Below, piece after piece: positions 38,281-48,550 of a DNA stretch of 64,000 nucleotides. The stretch comes from Paratrimastix pyriformis. Lineage: Eukaryota; Preaxostyla; Paratrimastigidae. The translations under genes were made by a program, and so were the position numbers. A model generated the notes under the pieces. The model was not told the origin of the DNA. It searched no databases and saw only the letters and a list, made by a program, of their open reading frames with translations. The DNA lies in NCBI GenBank assembly GCA_027972325.1, contig JAPMOS010000153.1, positions 17,542-81,541 on the forward strand. Direction: 5' to 3'. The stretch's first letter is position 1. Each line of letters starts with the position of its first letter.

Positions 38281-39080
38281 GAGGCGTGTGTAATAAGTCG
38301 GGCCACCGTTGTTGGGTGGCAACAGCCTCCAGGTGGTGGAAGCGGTGGGGGGGCCGGGCAGTTGTTCGATGTTGTGAGAGGGGTGGTTGGGGGAGACCCG
38401 GGTATGGAGCAGGCAATCTGGGAGAAGGGGATTGATGGGCTGGATGAGCTTCATGATGGGGATGCAGGGGATGCGGTGGCGGACTTGCTGAGAAAGCTCG
38501 GATCCCGACAGGAGCGCGGATGAGGGTGGTGCACGTCTGTCAGGAATGCGGAAGGGGTGAGCGAGGGCCGCGAAAGGGAGCGGGACTGCCTGATGGTGCG
38601 CCTGGAGAGGACGGTGACAGAATGAGTGAAGCGGTCCGGAAGGTGGTGATGGCGGACGGACGAGTGCGGAAGAGGTGCCCAGAGTGGTGCCGATCGGTGG
38701 CACGCGCAGGAGGAACGGGCGGTGGGCATGGAGGATGTCATGGTGGTCCAGGTGGTTCGCGATCGGCGGGACGGCAGGGTGGACCAGTCGCAGTGGCGGG
38801 TGCAGCCGGACCCCGTGGAAGTTCTTGGCACGAATTACCGCCTGGAGGCGGCGGCGGAGTTCTGCGAAAGGAGAGGAGGGGGCGACATTGGGTGGCGGTA
38901 AAGAGGATTGAAGGGGCATGGTGGCGCTTCGATGACAGCGTGGTGAGGGAGGTGGGTGAGGAAGAGACGAGGCATGGCGACATCTTTCTTTATGTGGCGG
39001 GGCAGGGATGGGGTCGAGAATGCAGCGTTCGACGTGGGGACCGGCTTTGGAGGGGGAGCAAAGGGGGCAGACGGGAGGCA
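38281..39080 (+). pseudogene. USP-like domain, LINE copy 2
   Basis: This copy shows the candidate Cys box NKSGHRCWVATA (about 38296) in an open frame and the first zinc pair CQECG at about 38545. The His box GRHWVAVKRIEGAWWRFDDS (about 38880-38940) is uninterrupted and is followed by VVREVGEEETRHGDIFLYVA. The last piece matches the closing strands of ubiquitin-specific proteases (Trp-x-x-Phe-Asp-Asp-Ser, then a hydrophobic strand). Slips at about 38560 and 38690 break the middle. Comparison with copy 1 allows the module to be followed despite them. Confidence 0.55.
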
Positions 39081-39188
39081 CAAGGGGGACGAAGAGGGAG
39101 ACGGGTAAGGCGGGGAGAGGTGAAGACCTGGAGGAGCATGAGATAGGGCAGTCGGGGGTGCGCCCGGTAACGGGGACTCCTACCGGGG

Positions 39189-40345
39189 GTGCCCAGGTAT
39201 CCTGGGGACGGGATGAGCAGAAAGGCCAGGAAGAAGCGCGGGAAGAAGGACGCGACAAGGAAGAAGAGGCAGGTGGCAAAGATGAGGGATATCGAGAAGA
39301 CATATGACGAGAAGGCGGAGGAGGAGGAATTCCAGGGTGGAGAAGTGGTGCCAGGGCAAGAAGGAGGCCAACCTGAGGGCGGGGCTGCCGGCGAGGGAGG
39401 AGGAAGGATGAGGGTCGTGGGGTGGAACGTGCGTGGGTTGGGGTCAGACTGGAAGAAGAGCAATGTGGCGGACCTGCTGCGAGTTGGGGGTCAACATTGC
39501 CCTCCGCAAGAGACGAAAGGCACGAAAGACAACAAGCAACAGTTGGAGGAGAAGTGGATGAAGGTGGTGCTGGAGGAGCTCGGTGGTGGAGGACGCAGAA
39601 GCGCGGCACCCCAAGGGAGGGGTGATGATTGGGTATAGGCGGACCTTTCAGATAGCAGTGCGCAAGGTCAGGGAGGTGATCCCTGGCTACTTGATGTTTC
39701 TCGATTGGTCGGAGGGAAGACCAACCTGAGGCTCATAAATCTGTACTACCCAACAGGGGAGGGAGAGGACAAGGTGAGGGTAAGGAATGTCATTATCAGG
39801 AGGCTGGAAGAGTGCATGGCGGAGGGAGCAGCTGAGGGAGGGCGTGGTGGTGTACACGGACGCGAATAGCTGGGCCAAGGAGGTTGGGGAGCAGGAGATG
39901 CTGGGTCATGACACGGCGAAGATGGTGGGTAAGCAGAACGAGATTACATTCGTGCGTAACAAGAAGAAAGGAGGGAAGGGGGAGGTGGAGGAGGAGGCAA
40001 GTGGGGGGGAAGAAAGGGGAGGCCAGGCTGGACCTCTGCTTGACAACGCAGGGGACGATGGCGCGAATGTTAGACAACATGTGGGTGTGGAGAAATGAGG
40101 AGGTTCAATGGCAGGAAGTCACAGACCATCACATGGTTGTCACCGACTTGAGGAACATGTTGCCGGCATGGGCGGGGACGCTGCGGAGGTGGCCATCTGT
40201 CCAGGTCGGACCTGGATGCGCTGCTGCGGGAGAAGAGGAAGGATGAAGGGATGGTGGAGAAGATGCGCACGTACCGGGAGAAAGTGGCGGAATTGCTTCG
40301 GAGGGCGGTGGAGAAGGGGGCGGACCCGTCGTTCGAGCAGATGAG
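39189..40345 (+). pseudogene. AP-type endonuclease, LINE copy 2
   Basis: Same motifs as in copy 1: GWNVRGLGSDW (about 39420), QETKGTKDNK, LINLYYPTGEGEDKV, VVYTDANSWAKEV (about 39845) and DHHMVVTDL (about 40130). The metal-binding Glu and the Asp-x-Asn and Asp-His motifs are retained. One slip near 39610 separates the N- and C-terminal halves, and there are others in the linker after 40180. Confidence 0.72.
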
Positions 40346-40372
40346 TGGGATCCTGCGGAGACGGCGGGGAAG

Positions 40373-41880
40373 GTGTTTGGGTTCCGGGACGTGGCCAACA
40401 CAGACAGGGATTATGAGCCCCATCGCATGAAGAAGCTGAGACGGAGGGCGATGGCGGAGCGGGACCCGAGCCTGAGGAGGGAAATGCAGAAGCAATTGGC
40501 CAAAATGAGAGGAGTGCATTACAGGAAGAGGGATCGGGCGTTGGAAGGGAAGCAAGCGCATATACAAGGGCATCATGACAGACGGGGTGGCACCGGTGAC
40601 GTCGTATGCAACTAAGAATGCGGAGGGAAAGGTGGACAAGGTGGTCACAGATCCGGAGTCAGTGAAGAATGGATGGAGGAAGTTCATGGCGGACCTGGCA
40701 AGGAGGGTGTTGCCGGTGGGCCCGAGGGTGGGGCGGGTGCCAGAAGGAAGGCCGCAGGAAGAGGGGAGGGTGATCATGGCCCCTCACAACGCATGATGTT
40801 GAGACAATCCTGGGGCGCTCCCCGATGGTAAGGCGGCGGGCCCGGATGGGGTGACGGCAGAGATGATCCATGCCTGTGGGAAGAGATCAAAGAGTGGTTG
40901 CGGAGGATACAATGAGATGTTGGAGCGGAGTGAGGTGCCGCAGGAGCTTAAGGTCAGCTCGGTGTTCATGGCCACAAAGTCGCAGACAGAGCACCCCGGG
41001 GACCCGGCAGGCAGAAGGCCAATCACTTTGATACAAGTCTTTTTGAAGGGGTTGCAGGTGGTGGTGGCGTCGCGGTTTCAAGAGTGGTGCGTGCAAAGAA
41101 GGTGTTTGGGGAGGAGCAGTTTGGGTTTCTGAGAGGGAGGAGGATTGAGACCCAATTGCAGAAATTATGGGAGTGCTGACGGATGCAAAGATAATGGGAG
41201 GCAGGGAATTCCACATGTGTTCGTTAGATATCAAAAAAGCCTACGATACAGTGGACATGGACGCACTGAGGAGGGGGTTGAGACGGATGGGGGTGGAGGC
41301 ATTCATCAGGTATGTGGACAGTCTGTATGAGGGAGGAAGGCCAAAGTCATCACGGGTTTCGGGTTGACGGAGAGCTACGAGATAGAGAGGCATCAGTCAG
41401 GGGACCCGCTTTCATGTCTGCTATTTATCTCATTCATGGAGGAAGTGCTGGCAGAGGTGCGAAAGCAGGAAGGTGGGTATATCCTGGATAGTGGAAGGAA
41501 GGTGAAAGTCCTTGCCTTTGCTGACGATGTCATGCTTGTCACTCGAACCAAGGAGCAGATGGTACGGTTGGTCAACACAGTGAGACGGAAGGTGGAGGAG
41601 GCGGGCATGCAGCTGTCGTGGACCAAGTGTGACTACCTGTGTGGGGGGGTGAAGAGCAAGACGGACCTGGACCTGGGTGAGGGTCGGGTCATCAAGGTCC
41701 AGCAGAAGGGTGGGGCCATCCGATACCTGGGGATTTGGATAGACGAGGAGATGAACATGAAGATCAACACGGAGAAGGTCATCCAGAAAATGTGCGGGAG
41801 GCTGCACAGGCTGATGGACAAGAAGGTCCCCCCAAGGTTGATGGTGCAGATGATCAACGAGTGCGTGTCGACGTGCCTGC
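40373..41880 (+). pseudogene. Reverse transcriptase, LINE copy 2 (5' portion of the split)
   Basis: The palm is well preserved: KKAYDTVDMDALRRGLRRMG at about 41235-41295, GDPLSCLLFISFMEEV near 41400, and FADDVMLVTRTKEQM with catalytic Asp-Asp at about 41515-41560. YLGIWIDEEM follows. The frame is open from 41364 until the inserted element is reached at about 41881. The thumb region resumes at 46483. Confidence 0.78.
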
Positions 41881-42002
41881 AGAGAGAACATGCTGTGTAT
41901 TTGCGAGGGCGCAGGCGACAAGTTCAAGAAGAAAGGTTACTCGCGCCTTCGCGCCATGCGTTACACTCCGGGGGGGGCCGGGCCAAATGACCCGTATGGT
42001 GG

Positions 42003-42690
42003 CTCCTCCCGGCCGCTGGCCCGCCTGGTGGCGGGGCCGCCCAGTGATGGGTGTGGGTGATGGGGAGGGGTGCTCAGGGGCGGGTGGGGCGGGTCGTGGG
42101 CCCTGGGCGGCCGCTACGGCGTGGCCAGGGCGCGGGGCCCGCCGCGGCAGCTGCGCCGTTGCGCATGGTCATGAGCGCGAGGGCGTCCCGAACCAGAAGG
42201 GTCGAGACGGAGGAGAGGGCCCGCTGGAGGTCGGTTCGCGCGGCAGGGGGGTCGGCCGGTGTCAGCCGCGACAGGGCCTGGCATGTGGCCCGGGGCACGG
42301 TCCCTCGGGCCGACAAGATCACCGGCACCGCGCGGCAGGGCTGCCCGGTGGCCTCCGTGACGGCCTGGCAGAGGGCGACGTAGTGGGCCGCCTTGGCCGC
42401 CGCCCGCGCCGGCCAGTCGTGGGTCTGGCCAGTGATGGCCACGTCGAGCAGCCACCAGGTGCCGTCAGAGCCACGGGACTGCAACACCAGGTCGGGGTGC
42501 ACGTCGCGGAGGGCGGCGGGGAGCTTGGCCAGCAGGGTGGGTCGGAAGGCGGGCGCACAGTTGGTTGCCGACACGCCCATATAATGCCGCGTGACCCAGT
42601 CGCGTTGCCCGCCGAACCAGGCCCAGAGTCGGCGGACCACACGGTCGTGGCGGGCCGTAGAAGTCGTGGTACCTGCCGCAGCCGGACAGC
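42003..42690 (-). CDS. Restriction-like endonuclease (C-terminal) domain
   Basis: The frame running down to 42074 contains HPDLVLQSRGSDGTWWLLDV, which fits the PD-(D/E)xK arrangement of R2-type endonucleases (Pro-Asp, then Leu-Asp-Val about 14 residues later). GQTHDW and a helical C-terminus follow. This domain nicks the target DNA. The upstream WVTRHYMGVSATNC segment parallels the linker that follows the Cys/His knuckle in R2 proteins. It is in a different frame from the RNase H, so a slip lies near 42690. Confidence 0.65.
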
Positions 42691-43605
42691 AGGTGGGACA
42701 TGGTCTCGGGGCCGCCGTGGCAGAGTGGGCAGGTGACCCCACCGGGGCGTCGCCGGCAGATGCTGAGGCCTTCCGCGCGTATCGGCACCGAATGGTTTGC
42801 AGGGTGGGGAAGGTGCCGAACAGCAGCCAGACGAGCCGGCGCACCTTCCAGTCGGGGCGGCCTGCTGGCGCCAGGCGGGCGCGGCCAGCTTTGCTCGAGG
42901 CCGTCCAGGGTGACCCCGAGGAGAATCGGCTGCGCCGGGGCCCAGCCGCGGGCCTCCTCCTCGCACTGGAGGGCCTGGCAGAATCCCCGGGCCACCGCGA
43001 GCGTGAAGGGTCGGGTGGGGTACGGCAACGGGGCGTCCTTGGGGCCCGAGGGGCGGAAGGGCATCTCCGGCGGGCAGGCCAAGCCCTGTTGGATGGGGGT
43101 GGCGGGCCGGCCTTGTCGGTGGGGGCAGGGCTGCCGCGGCCTCGCCGGCCAGCCGGTCGGCCTGCAAATTGCCCCACAGGTGGGGGCAGCCGGGGCCACC
43201 GCGTCCACGTGGGAGGGCACGTGATGGCAGAGGAGGCGCGGCCACCGGGAGACCAGCTCGTCCCGGAGTCGGAGGACCTCCTGCTGCGACTGGGTCAGGC
43301 AGGTGGCGCGGCACAGGGCACCGAGGGCGTACTCGCTGTCCGACAGCAGCAGCACGCACCGGTCTCGGCCGACCCGCTCCCGGCCGAGGAGGTCGATGGC
43401 CAGCCGGATGGCCTCGATCTCGGCCTGGGCGTTGCTTGTGGGCCACTGGAGGGTGCGGCGCAACGACAGTGCGCGGCCGTCGGGGTGGATCAGGACCGCG
43501 GCGGCGCCCCCGCGAGCTGGCCCTCAGGGCCGCACTCGAAGGACCCGTCGGTGTAGACCTGGATGGCATCGGCGGGCATGGCGCGGAGGACATCGACAAC
43601 TTTCA
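42691..43605 (-). pseudogene. RNase H domain and C2HC knuckle of nested element
   Basis: RNase H motifs lie across two frames: VYTDGSFECG (about 43550), NAQAEIEAIRLAIDL (about 43430), LLSDSEYALGA (about 43345) and NLQADRLAGEAAAAL (about 43145). The His lies in HHVPSHVD. The knuckle C-x2-C-x8-H-x4-C (CPLCHGGPETMSHLLSGC) follows at about 42735-42690. The combination of RNase H upstream of a knuckle and a restriction-like nuclease is the unusual point. Confidence 0.7.
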
Positions 43606-45281
43606 TCAGGCGCAGCTCCTTGCGGCGCGCGGGCTCGGGTCACTGCCCCCGGCAGCGGGGAACAGTCGGCCACCCCGGATCAGGTGGCTGGTCAGCAGCC
43701 ACCCGCCCTGGCCCCGCGCCAGAGTGAACGAGTGGCGTGTCTGCGCCTCGGCCAGCCACTGCCAGAGGCTGCGTGGGGGTGGGGGGGCCACGAGCCCCTT
43801 TTGGTGGGGGCGGCGGCGGGCGGGTTGCGGGGATATCGTGGGTCGGGCGGCGGCCGCCAGGGCCCGGGCCATGGCGTTGGGGCGCTCCCACTGGGCGATG
43901 AACTGGCCGTTGGGGGGCGGGGTGAGGAGCCGGGCGATCAGGCAGAGGTGGGCTTGGCGCAGGGAGGCCTCGATCCTCAGGAGGCCCAGGCCTTGGCCGG
44001 CCAGGAAGAGGAAGTCGCGCGGGACACCCGGGAAGAAGCGTTTGTCGGTCCTCAGTGGGCGACCCGTGAGCCATGCGGAGGCGTACCGGGCCAGGTCGTC
44101 CTCGAGGGCGCGGCACTGCTCCGTCGATGGACAAATCGCCGTCATGCCATAGAGTAGCGTCGGGAAGGCCCATTCCCTGACGCACTCGATTTTCGCCAGG
44201 GGCGGCAGAGCGCAGGCATGGATGCGGGCCAGCCGGTCGTTCCAGGAGGCCGTGATGCGCTGGAGGTGGTCGTCCCAGGAGCCGTCGAAGCGCACGGTGT
44301 ATCCCAGGTAGGTGTAGGTGGTGGTGTCGCCCATGGCCGGGATGGGCTGACCTTGGAGCTGCAGGAGGAAGCCCGGCTGGGCGTGGCCCTTGTCGGCGGC
44401 CAGGGTGGCGCATTTCTTCGCATTCAGGCGCAGCCGGGCCCAGGCCAGGAAGGCCTCCAGCCTGTCGCAGAGCACCCGCAGGGCCGCGTCGCTGGCGGCG
44501 GTCACCACGAGATCGTCGGCAAAGGCCTGGCAGCTGGCGGCGGTGGTGGGGTCCAGGCCGGCACCCAGCGGGCCCAGGGTCGGGTCGGGCAGCTCGAGCC
44601 AGCGGAGGAGCGGATCAAGGGCGAGGAGGAACACCACCGGGCTCAGTGCGTCGCCTTGTTTGACCCCCTTTCAAGAGCGATTGGGGGAGGGGCTCGTCGG
44701 GGCGGCCCCGGTCGTAGCAGTCCCGCCAGGTCATGGAGAGCCCTGGTAGAGCTCGAGGATGGCCGCCTGCAGGTGGCCGGGGATGCCGGCCAATCTCAGG
44801 CCTTTCCGGATGACATACGCTTCCACCGACCCGAAGGCATTCGTCAAATCCAGAAAAGTAGGCGCAGAGGGTCCCCGGCCACCCGCCGGCTCTCCATGGT
44901 GGCCAGCAGGGGTGCTGACGTGGAGCAACGGGCCGAGCGCCGGCGCGAAGCCGTGCTGAGAGGGGCGAGTCGGCCCGGATGGCCGAGGAAGTCCGTGAGG
45001 CGGTGCGCCAGGATGCCGCTGTACAGTTTGGCCAGGACGTCGCACAGGGCCACGTGGCGCCAACTCGAGACGGCCGTGGGGTCCTTGCCTCGCTTCAGGA
45101 GTAGCACGGCCGTGCTCGCGCCAGCGGGCAGGGTGGACTTGGTCTGCCAGCAGGCACGGAGGAGAGCCACCAGCGCGCCGAGGAGGGCCGGGTCCTTGAC
45201 TAGGTGCTTGAGGGCGTCGATGCCGGCCCCGTCGCTGCCAGGCGCGGTGTGGGGTGCGGCCTTGCCGACCTGGTCGACCAC
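43606..45281 (-). pseudogene. Reverse transcriptase of nested element
   Basis: Motifs in order on the minus strand: APGSDGAGIDALKHL (about 45240), SSWRHVALCDVLAKLYSGIL, FLDLTNAFGSVEAYVIRKGL (about 44850-44800), GVKQGDALSPVVFLLALDPL (about 44660) and AFADDLVVTA (about 44520). YTYLGYTVRFDGSW and a helical thumb follow. Slips at about 44850 and 44680 separate the three frames. The catalytic Asp pair is intact. Confidence 0.78.
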
Positions 45282-46210
45282 TTCTTGCTCGGAAATGTCG
45301 GCCTCGAGGGCCGCCGCCTCGGCCGGGGGCGGGGTTGTCGCTGCCAGGGTCGCCCACGGGATGCCGGGGTGGGAGGCTCGGGGCCACCAGAGGCGGCCTC
45401 ACGGCTGTGGTGCTCGTTGAGCTGTTGCCAGGAGATGGGGCAGGGCGGCCGCTGGGTGTCGCCGGCCAAGGTGGCAAAGAATCTGCGCCTGTTCTTGAAG
45501 AACAAAGACAACTGTTGGCGCGCGGCCGTGCGGGCAGCTGCGGTCCGTGTCCGGACTCGGGCCGTGGCCAGGTTCGCCCGGGCCTTGCGCCAGGAGAGAA
45601 GGAGGCGAGGGGGTGCGTGCTGGGGACGGCGCGTCGCGTGGCCCAGTGCGCGCAGTCGGATCTGGAGGCGGCGCACCCGCTCGCGGGCGGCCCGCAGTGG
45701 CCCCGAGGTGCCTGCGGGGCGCGGGGGGCCTGGTGGGGGTGGGGGGCGCCTGGCCGGAGTCCGCTGGGCCAGGACGGGGATGACTGCCTCGAGGATGGCC
45801 TCCGGGTCGGTCAGGGTGGCAGCGGCCCGGAGCGAGGTGCGCTCCTGGTCGGAGAGCGCGGCTGCCTCGGGCCTGGGAGGGCGGCGCTGCCGGAGGGGGG
45901 TCCCTGCTGAGGTTGTCGATGAGGAGCCTCGGCCGGCGGTTGGGGCCTCGGGTGGGAAGGTGTGGAGAAGGGGTCCATGTGTCACCGTGCAGCCGGTTAC
46001 GGCCGTGGCGAGGTCGGTGCGGATCGGGGCGACAAGATGCAGGTGAGCACGGTGGAGCTTGAGGCGAGCGACGAAAGTAAGCCCAGGACCCCCCACAGGG
46101 TCCTGAGCTGCGATTACTTCCGGTGAAACCTTAAGCCGGGGCAGGTCATGTTCCCCCGACCGACAGCCGCTCTCATCTCTCACGCCGCCATTTCTGGCGC
46201 GTCGGCCCAT
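45200..46210 (-). CDS. N-terminal region of nested element protein
   Basis: A 336-codon frame rich in Arg, Pro and Ala. It has a helical basic segment (about residues 130-240) and no zinc fingers or Myb motif that I can see, although such DNA-binding motifs are usual at this position in restriction-like endonuclease LINEs. The last ~50 residues overlap the reverse transcriptase start in another frame. The first ~60 codons may be leader. Confidence 0.45.
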   Translation of the reverse strand: MGRRARNGGVRDESGCRSGEHDLPRLKVSPEVIAAQDPVGGPGLTFVARLKLHRAHLHLVAPIRTDLATAVTGCTVTHGPLLHTFPPEAPTAGRGSSSTTSAGTPLRQRRPPRPEAAALSDQERTSLRAAATLTDPEAILEAVIPVLAQRTPARRPPPPPGPPRPAGTSGPLRAARERVRRLQIRLRALGHATRRPQHAPPRLLLSWRKARANLATARVRTRTAAARTAARQQLSLFFKNRRRFFATLAGDTQRPPCPISWQQLNEHHSREAASGGPEPPTPASRGRPWQRQPRPRPRRRPSRPTFPSKKWSTRSARPHPTPRLAATGPASTPSST

Positions 46211-46380
46211 CCTCGGACGAGGACTTCCCGATATTTGAGCTGTCTTGCCGGCTGGCGAGGCCGACTAACCGAGCCAGAGCACGGCTCTTCCGGTGTCCTG
46301 TCCCCGCGAGTGCAGGGTCGGATGGTTTTTATCCTCAATTCCGGAATGTGGAGCCCAGGTACGGCGTGTGGGGAAAATGG

Positions 46381-46457
46381 GGGGAGGAGGACGGGATTGA
46401 ACCCGCGACCTCGGGTGCTGCAGGGTTGCGCTCTAACCGCTGAGCCACGCCGCTCCA
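46381..46457 (-). tRNA. tRNA-like sequence (degenerate tRNA or pol III promoter)
   Basis: On the minus strand TGGCTCAGCGGTTAGAGCG is a good D-arm and A box. GGTTCAATCC fits the B-box consensus, and CCTCCTCC could close an acceptor against GGAGCGG with one mismatch. The anticodon stem around CTGCAGC does not pair properly and the T-loop is one base short, so a functional tRNA is doubtful. It lies at the 5' edge of the nested element and may be a tRNA fragment or an internal pol III promoter. Confidence 0.4.
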
Positions 46458-46458
46458 C

Positions 46459-47576
46459 TGATATACCGCAAGGCAGTGCCCCATGCCGCAGAAGGACCTC
46501 GAGATCCTTCAACAGCGCTATGCACGTGTATTTCGGGAGATTGGGGGGTGTCTGGGGAAATGTGACCCGGCGGAGGTGCTTTTCTTCCCGGAGGATGAGG
46601 GTGGGATGGGTCTCAAAGACCCGGTGGATGTGCATGACATGATGGTGCTCACGCAACTGCTGGGCAGGGTGGCAGACCAGCAAGGGTGTGGGGTGATGCT
46701 CCGCGAAGAAATTGCCTTGCTGCAAAAGTTGTGGACGACGAGCGAGCCCCTGTTGGACAACCCCGGGAAGTGGGTCCGACTGCACGCGAAGGAAAAGATG
46801 CCGGGGGTGGTGTCGGGGATGCTCAGGATCCTGCACAAGAAGGGGTTGGCCATCGTGAGGGATGGGGATGTACCGAAAGAAGAAGCGGAATGGGGAATGC
46901 CGACAACACTGGAGGAGCTGGCGGAACCATGCAAAATCACCAAGCGGCACAGGCAGACACTTATGAAGAGGGCATCAGGAGTGTGGCTGACCTGATCGTG
47001 GGCGGTAGGTTCCAGTGGAAGGGCACGATGCCGCAGTACGTGGAGGCCATCAAGGAGCGTGTGTGCGTATGGGGGAACAAAGTGGAGACGGAATATGTCA
47101 AGCTAGCGAGGAGGATCCGAGAGGAAGAAGTGGCAGAAAGGGATCGGAAGAGGGCAAGGACGGAACAGGAAAAGGAGGAGAGCCGAGAGGGGCAGGACGG
47201 GATCCGGGTAAGAGAGGAGGAGGATGGGGAGAGCACAGGACCCCAGACCCGAAGAAGAAGATGAGGCAAGCAAGCTGATGGTGGGGCAGGGTGGAAGCTG
47301 GTGGTCGTGGCGAAGAACAGGAAACGCCGGAGCGGAGAGCCGGGGTGTGAGGTCGCCAAGAAAGGGAAGCCCGACGAGCAAGGGGATGGCGAAACGGAGG
47401 ATGCATGTTGAAGCCGGCGACAAGAAGAGGGGGGGCGGAGAGGCACCTGGACCAAAACGGGGAAAGCAAGAAGAGCCGGATGAGAGCGGGCAAGTGGGAC
47501 GAGGCAATGTGGAGGCGATGGGAGGCACTGCGGGTGGAGTGTGAAGAGGTGGAGGTGCTGGTGGAGGAGCCCGAGC
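46459..47576 (+). pseudogene. LINE copy 2 ORF2, region between RT and RNase H
   Basis: Coding resumes at PQKDLEILQQRYARVFREIG (46483) and is open for about 165 codons, matching 16850 onward in copy 1. It passes into a Lys/Arg/Glu-rich low-complexity linker with slips near 46970 and 47240. No extra domain is recognised. Confidence 0.65.
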
Positions 47577-48117
47577 TGAAGTGGCGGACTTTTTACACAG
47601 ACGGCAGCGCGACCAAGAAGAAGAAGGACCGGCGAGCGGCATTGGCGGTGGTGGAGCGGCTGTCCAATGGGGCACTGGCTGTGCGGGTCGGGAGAAGGTG
47701 CACGGGAAAAGGGCAAACAAACAATGAGGCAGAGCTGGAAGCCATCCTGGAAGCCATCAGAGTGGGACAGGATGCAAACGTGGAGGTGCGCACGGACAGT
47801 AAGGTGGCAAAGGGATGGGTGGAGAGGCTGATGAAGGACGACTGGACACCGACGGACCTGATCGAGTCGAAGGCCGAGGGCCTCCTCCGAAGGGGACAGC
47901 GAATACTGAAGGAGCACAGGGGGGGTGTCCGGCTGGTGTGGGTGAAGGGGCACCAGGAGACAGGGGCATCGCTGGATGCGGAGGGGAACAGATTGGCAGA
48001 CAAGATTGCCGGGCAAAGCATCAAACAGGACATAGGCAAGGTGCAACAGGAACGGACTTGGGGTTTCCGGCTGATCCACCAATGCGACGGGGAGGAAGTG
48101 GAGGAGACTTCCGCGTG
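47577..48117 (+). CDS. RNase H domain, LINE copy 2
   Basis: This part is open throughout: FYTDGSATKKKK, NNEAELEAILEAIRVG, VRTDSKVAKGWVERLM, VWVKGHQETGAS and GNRLADKIAG. These carry the Asp-Glu-Asp-Asp set and the His loop of RNase H type I. It belongs to the ORF2 polyprotein. The stop at 48116 is probably a slip, because the knuckle region continues in another frame. Confidence 0.78.
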
Positions 48118-48530
48118 AGCCTCCAGTCCTTCAGCCGCCGCGGACGCATCTCCAGGGCGGCCCGGAAATGCAAGAACGCACTGGTGGTCATCAATGCTCA
48201 GACGGAAATGGCGGAATAAATACGCAGACCATGCGATGTGAAATGTCGGGCAGACTGGCCATGATGGCAATCTTGCAGCGTTACATCACGGCCAACATCA
48301 GATTCTACATCAATGGTGAAGGGGATGGGAAATGTTGGTGTGGGGCGAGAGATTGTACAAACCATTTGGTTTTCGAATGCCCTTCGATGATGGGCAGTGT
48401 CGCGGAAAGGTGGAGTGGTGCCAACGCGATCAAACTGATCGCATGGCTGGACAAGGGGGAAGGAGTAGAAGATGCAGAACAATTGCTCCAAGAAAATGGG
48501 TGGAGCCTATGGGCCGAAGCGTGCAGGTGA
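48118..48530 (+). CDS. C-terminal Cys/His knuckle region, LINE copy 2
   Basis: The frame from 48168 contains NTQTMRCEMSGRLAMMAIL, FYINGEGDGKCWCGA and DCTNHLVFEC, giving the knuckle pattern C-x-C then H-x4-C. A Trp-rich C-terminus follows (ENGWSLWAEACR). Such knuckles are thought to hold the LINE RNA during target-primed reverse transcription. Confidence 0.65.
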
Positions 48531-48550
48531 GAGGTAAGCAGATAGCGATG

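Larger units (their letters stand above)
41881..46458 (-). mobile_element. Nested non-LTR element with RT, RNase H and restriction-like endonuclease
   Basis: Very GC-rich sequence read on the minus strand, absent from LINE copy 1 at the equivalent point (16830). Its order is an N-terminal basic/Pro region, reverse transcriptase with FADD, RNase H, a Cys/His knuckle and a PD...LDV restriction-like endonuclease, followed by a ~190-base 3' end. LINE copy 2 resumes at about 46459. Restriction-like endonuclease LINEs (R2, NeSL, CRE groups) normally lack RNase H; Dualen-type elements are a known exception. Confidence 0.72.

Noticed and set aside
42591-43556. Plus-strand frames in the nested GC-rich element, and similar ones at 43169-45420
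   Set aside because: High GC removes stop codons. The minus strand carries clear RT, RNase H and endonuclease motifs.
46381-46457. Functional tRNA-Cys (GCA anticodon position)
   Set aside because: The anticodon stem does not pair and the T-loop is short, so only a tRNA-like call is justified.
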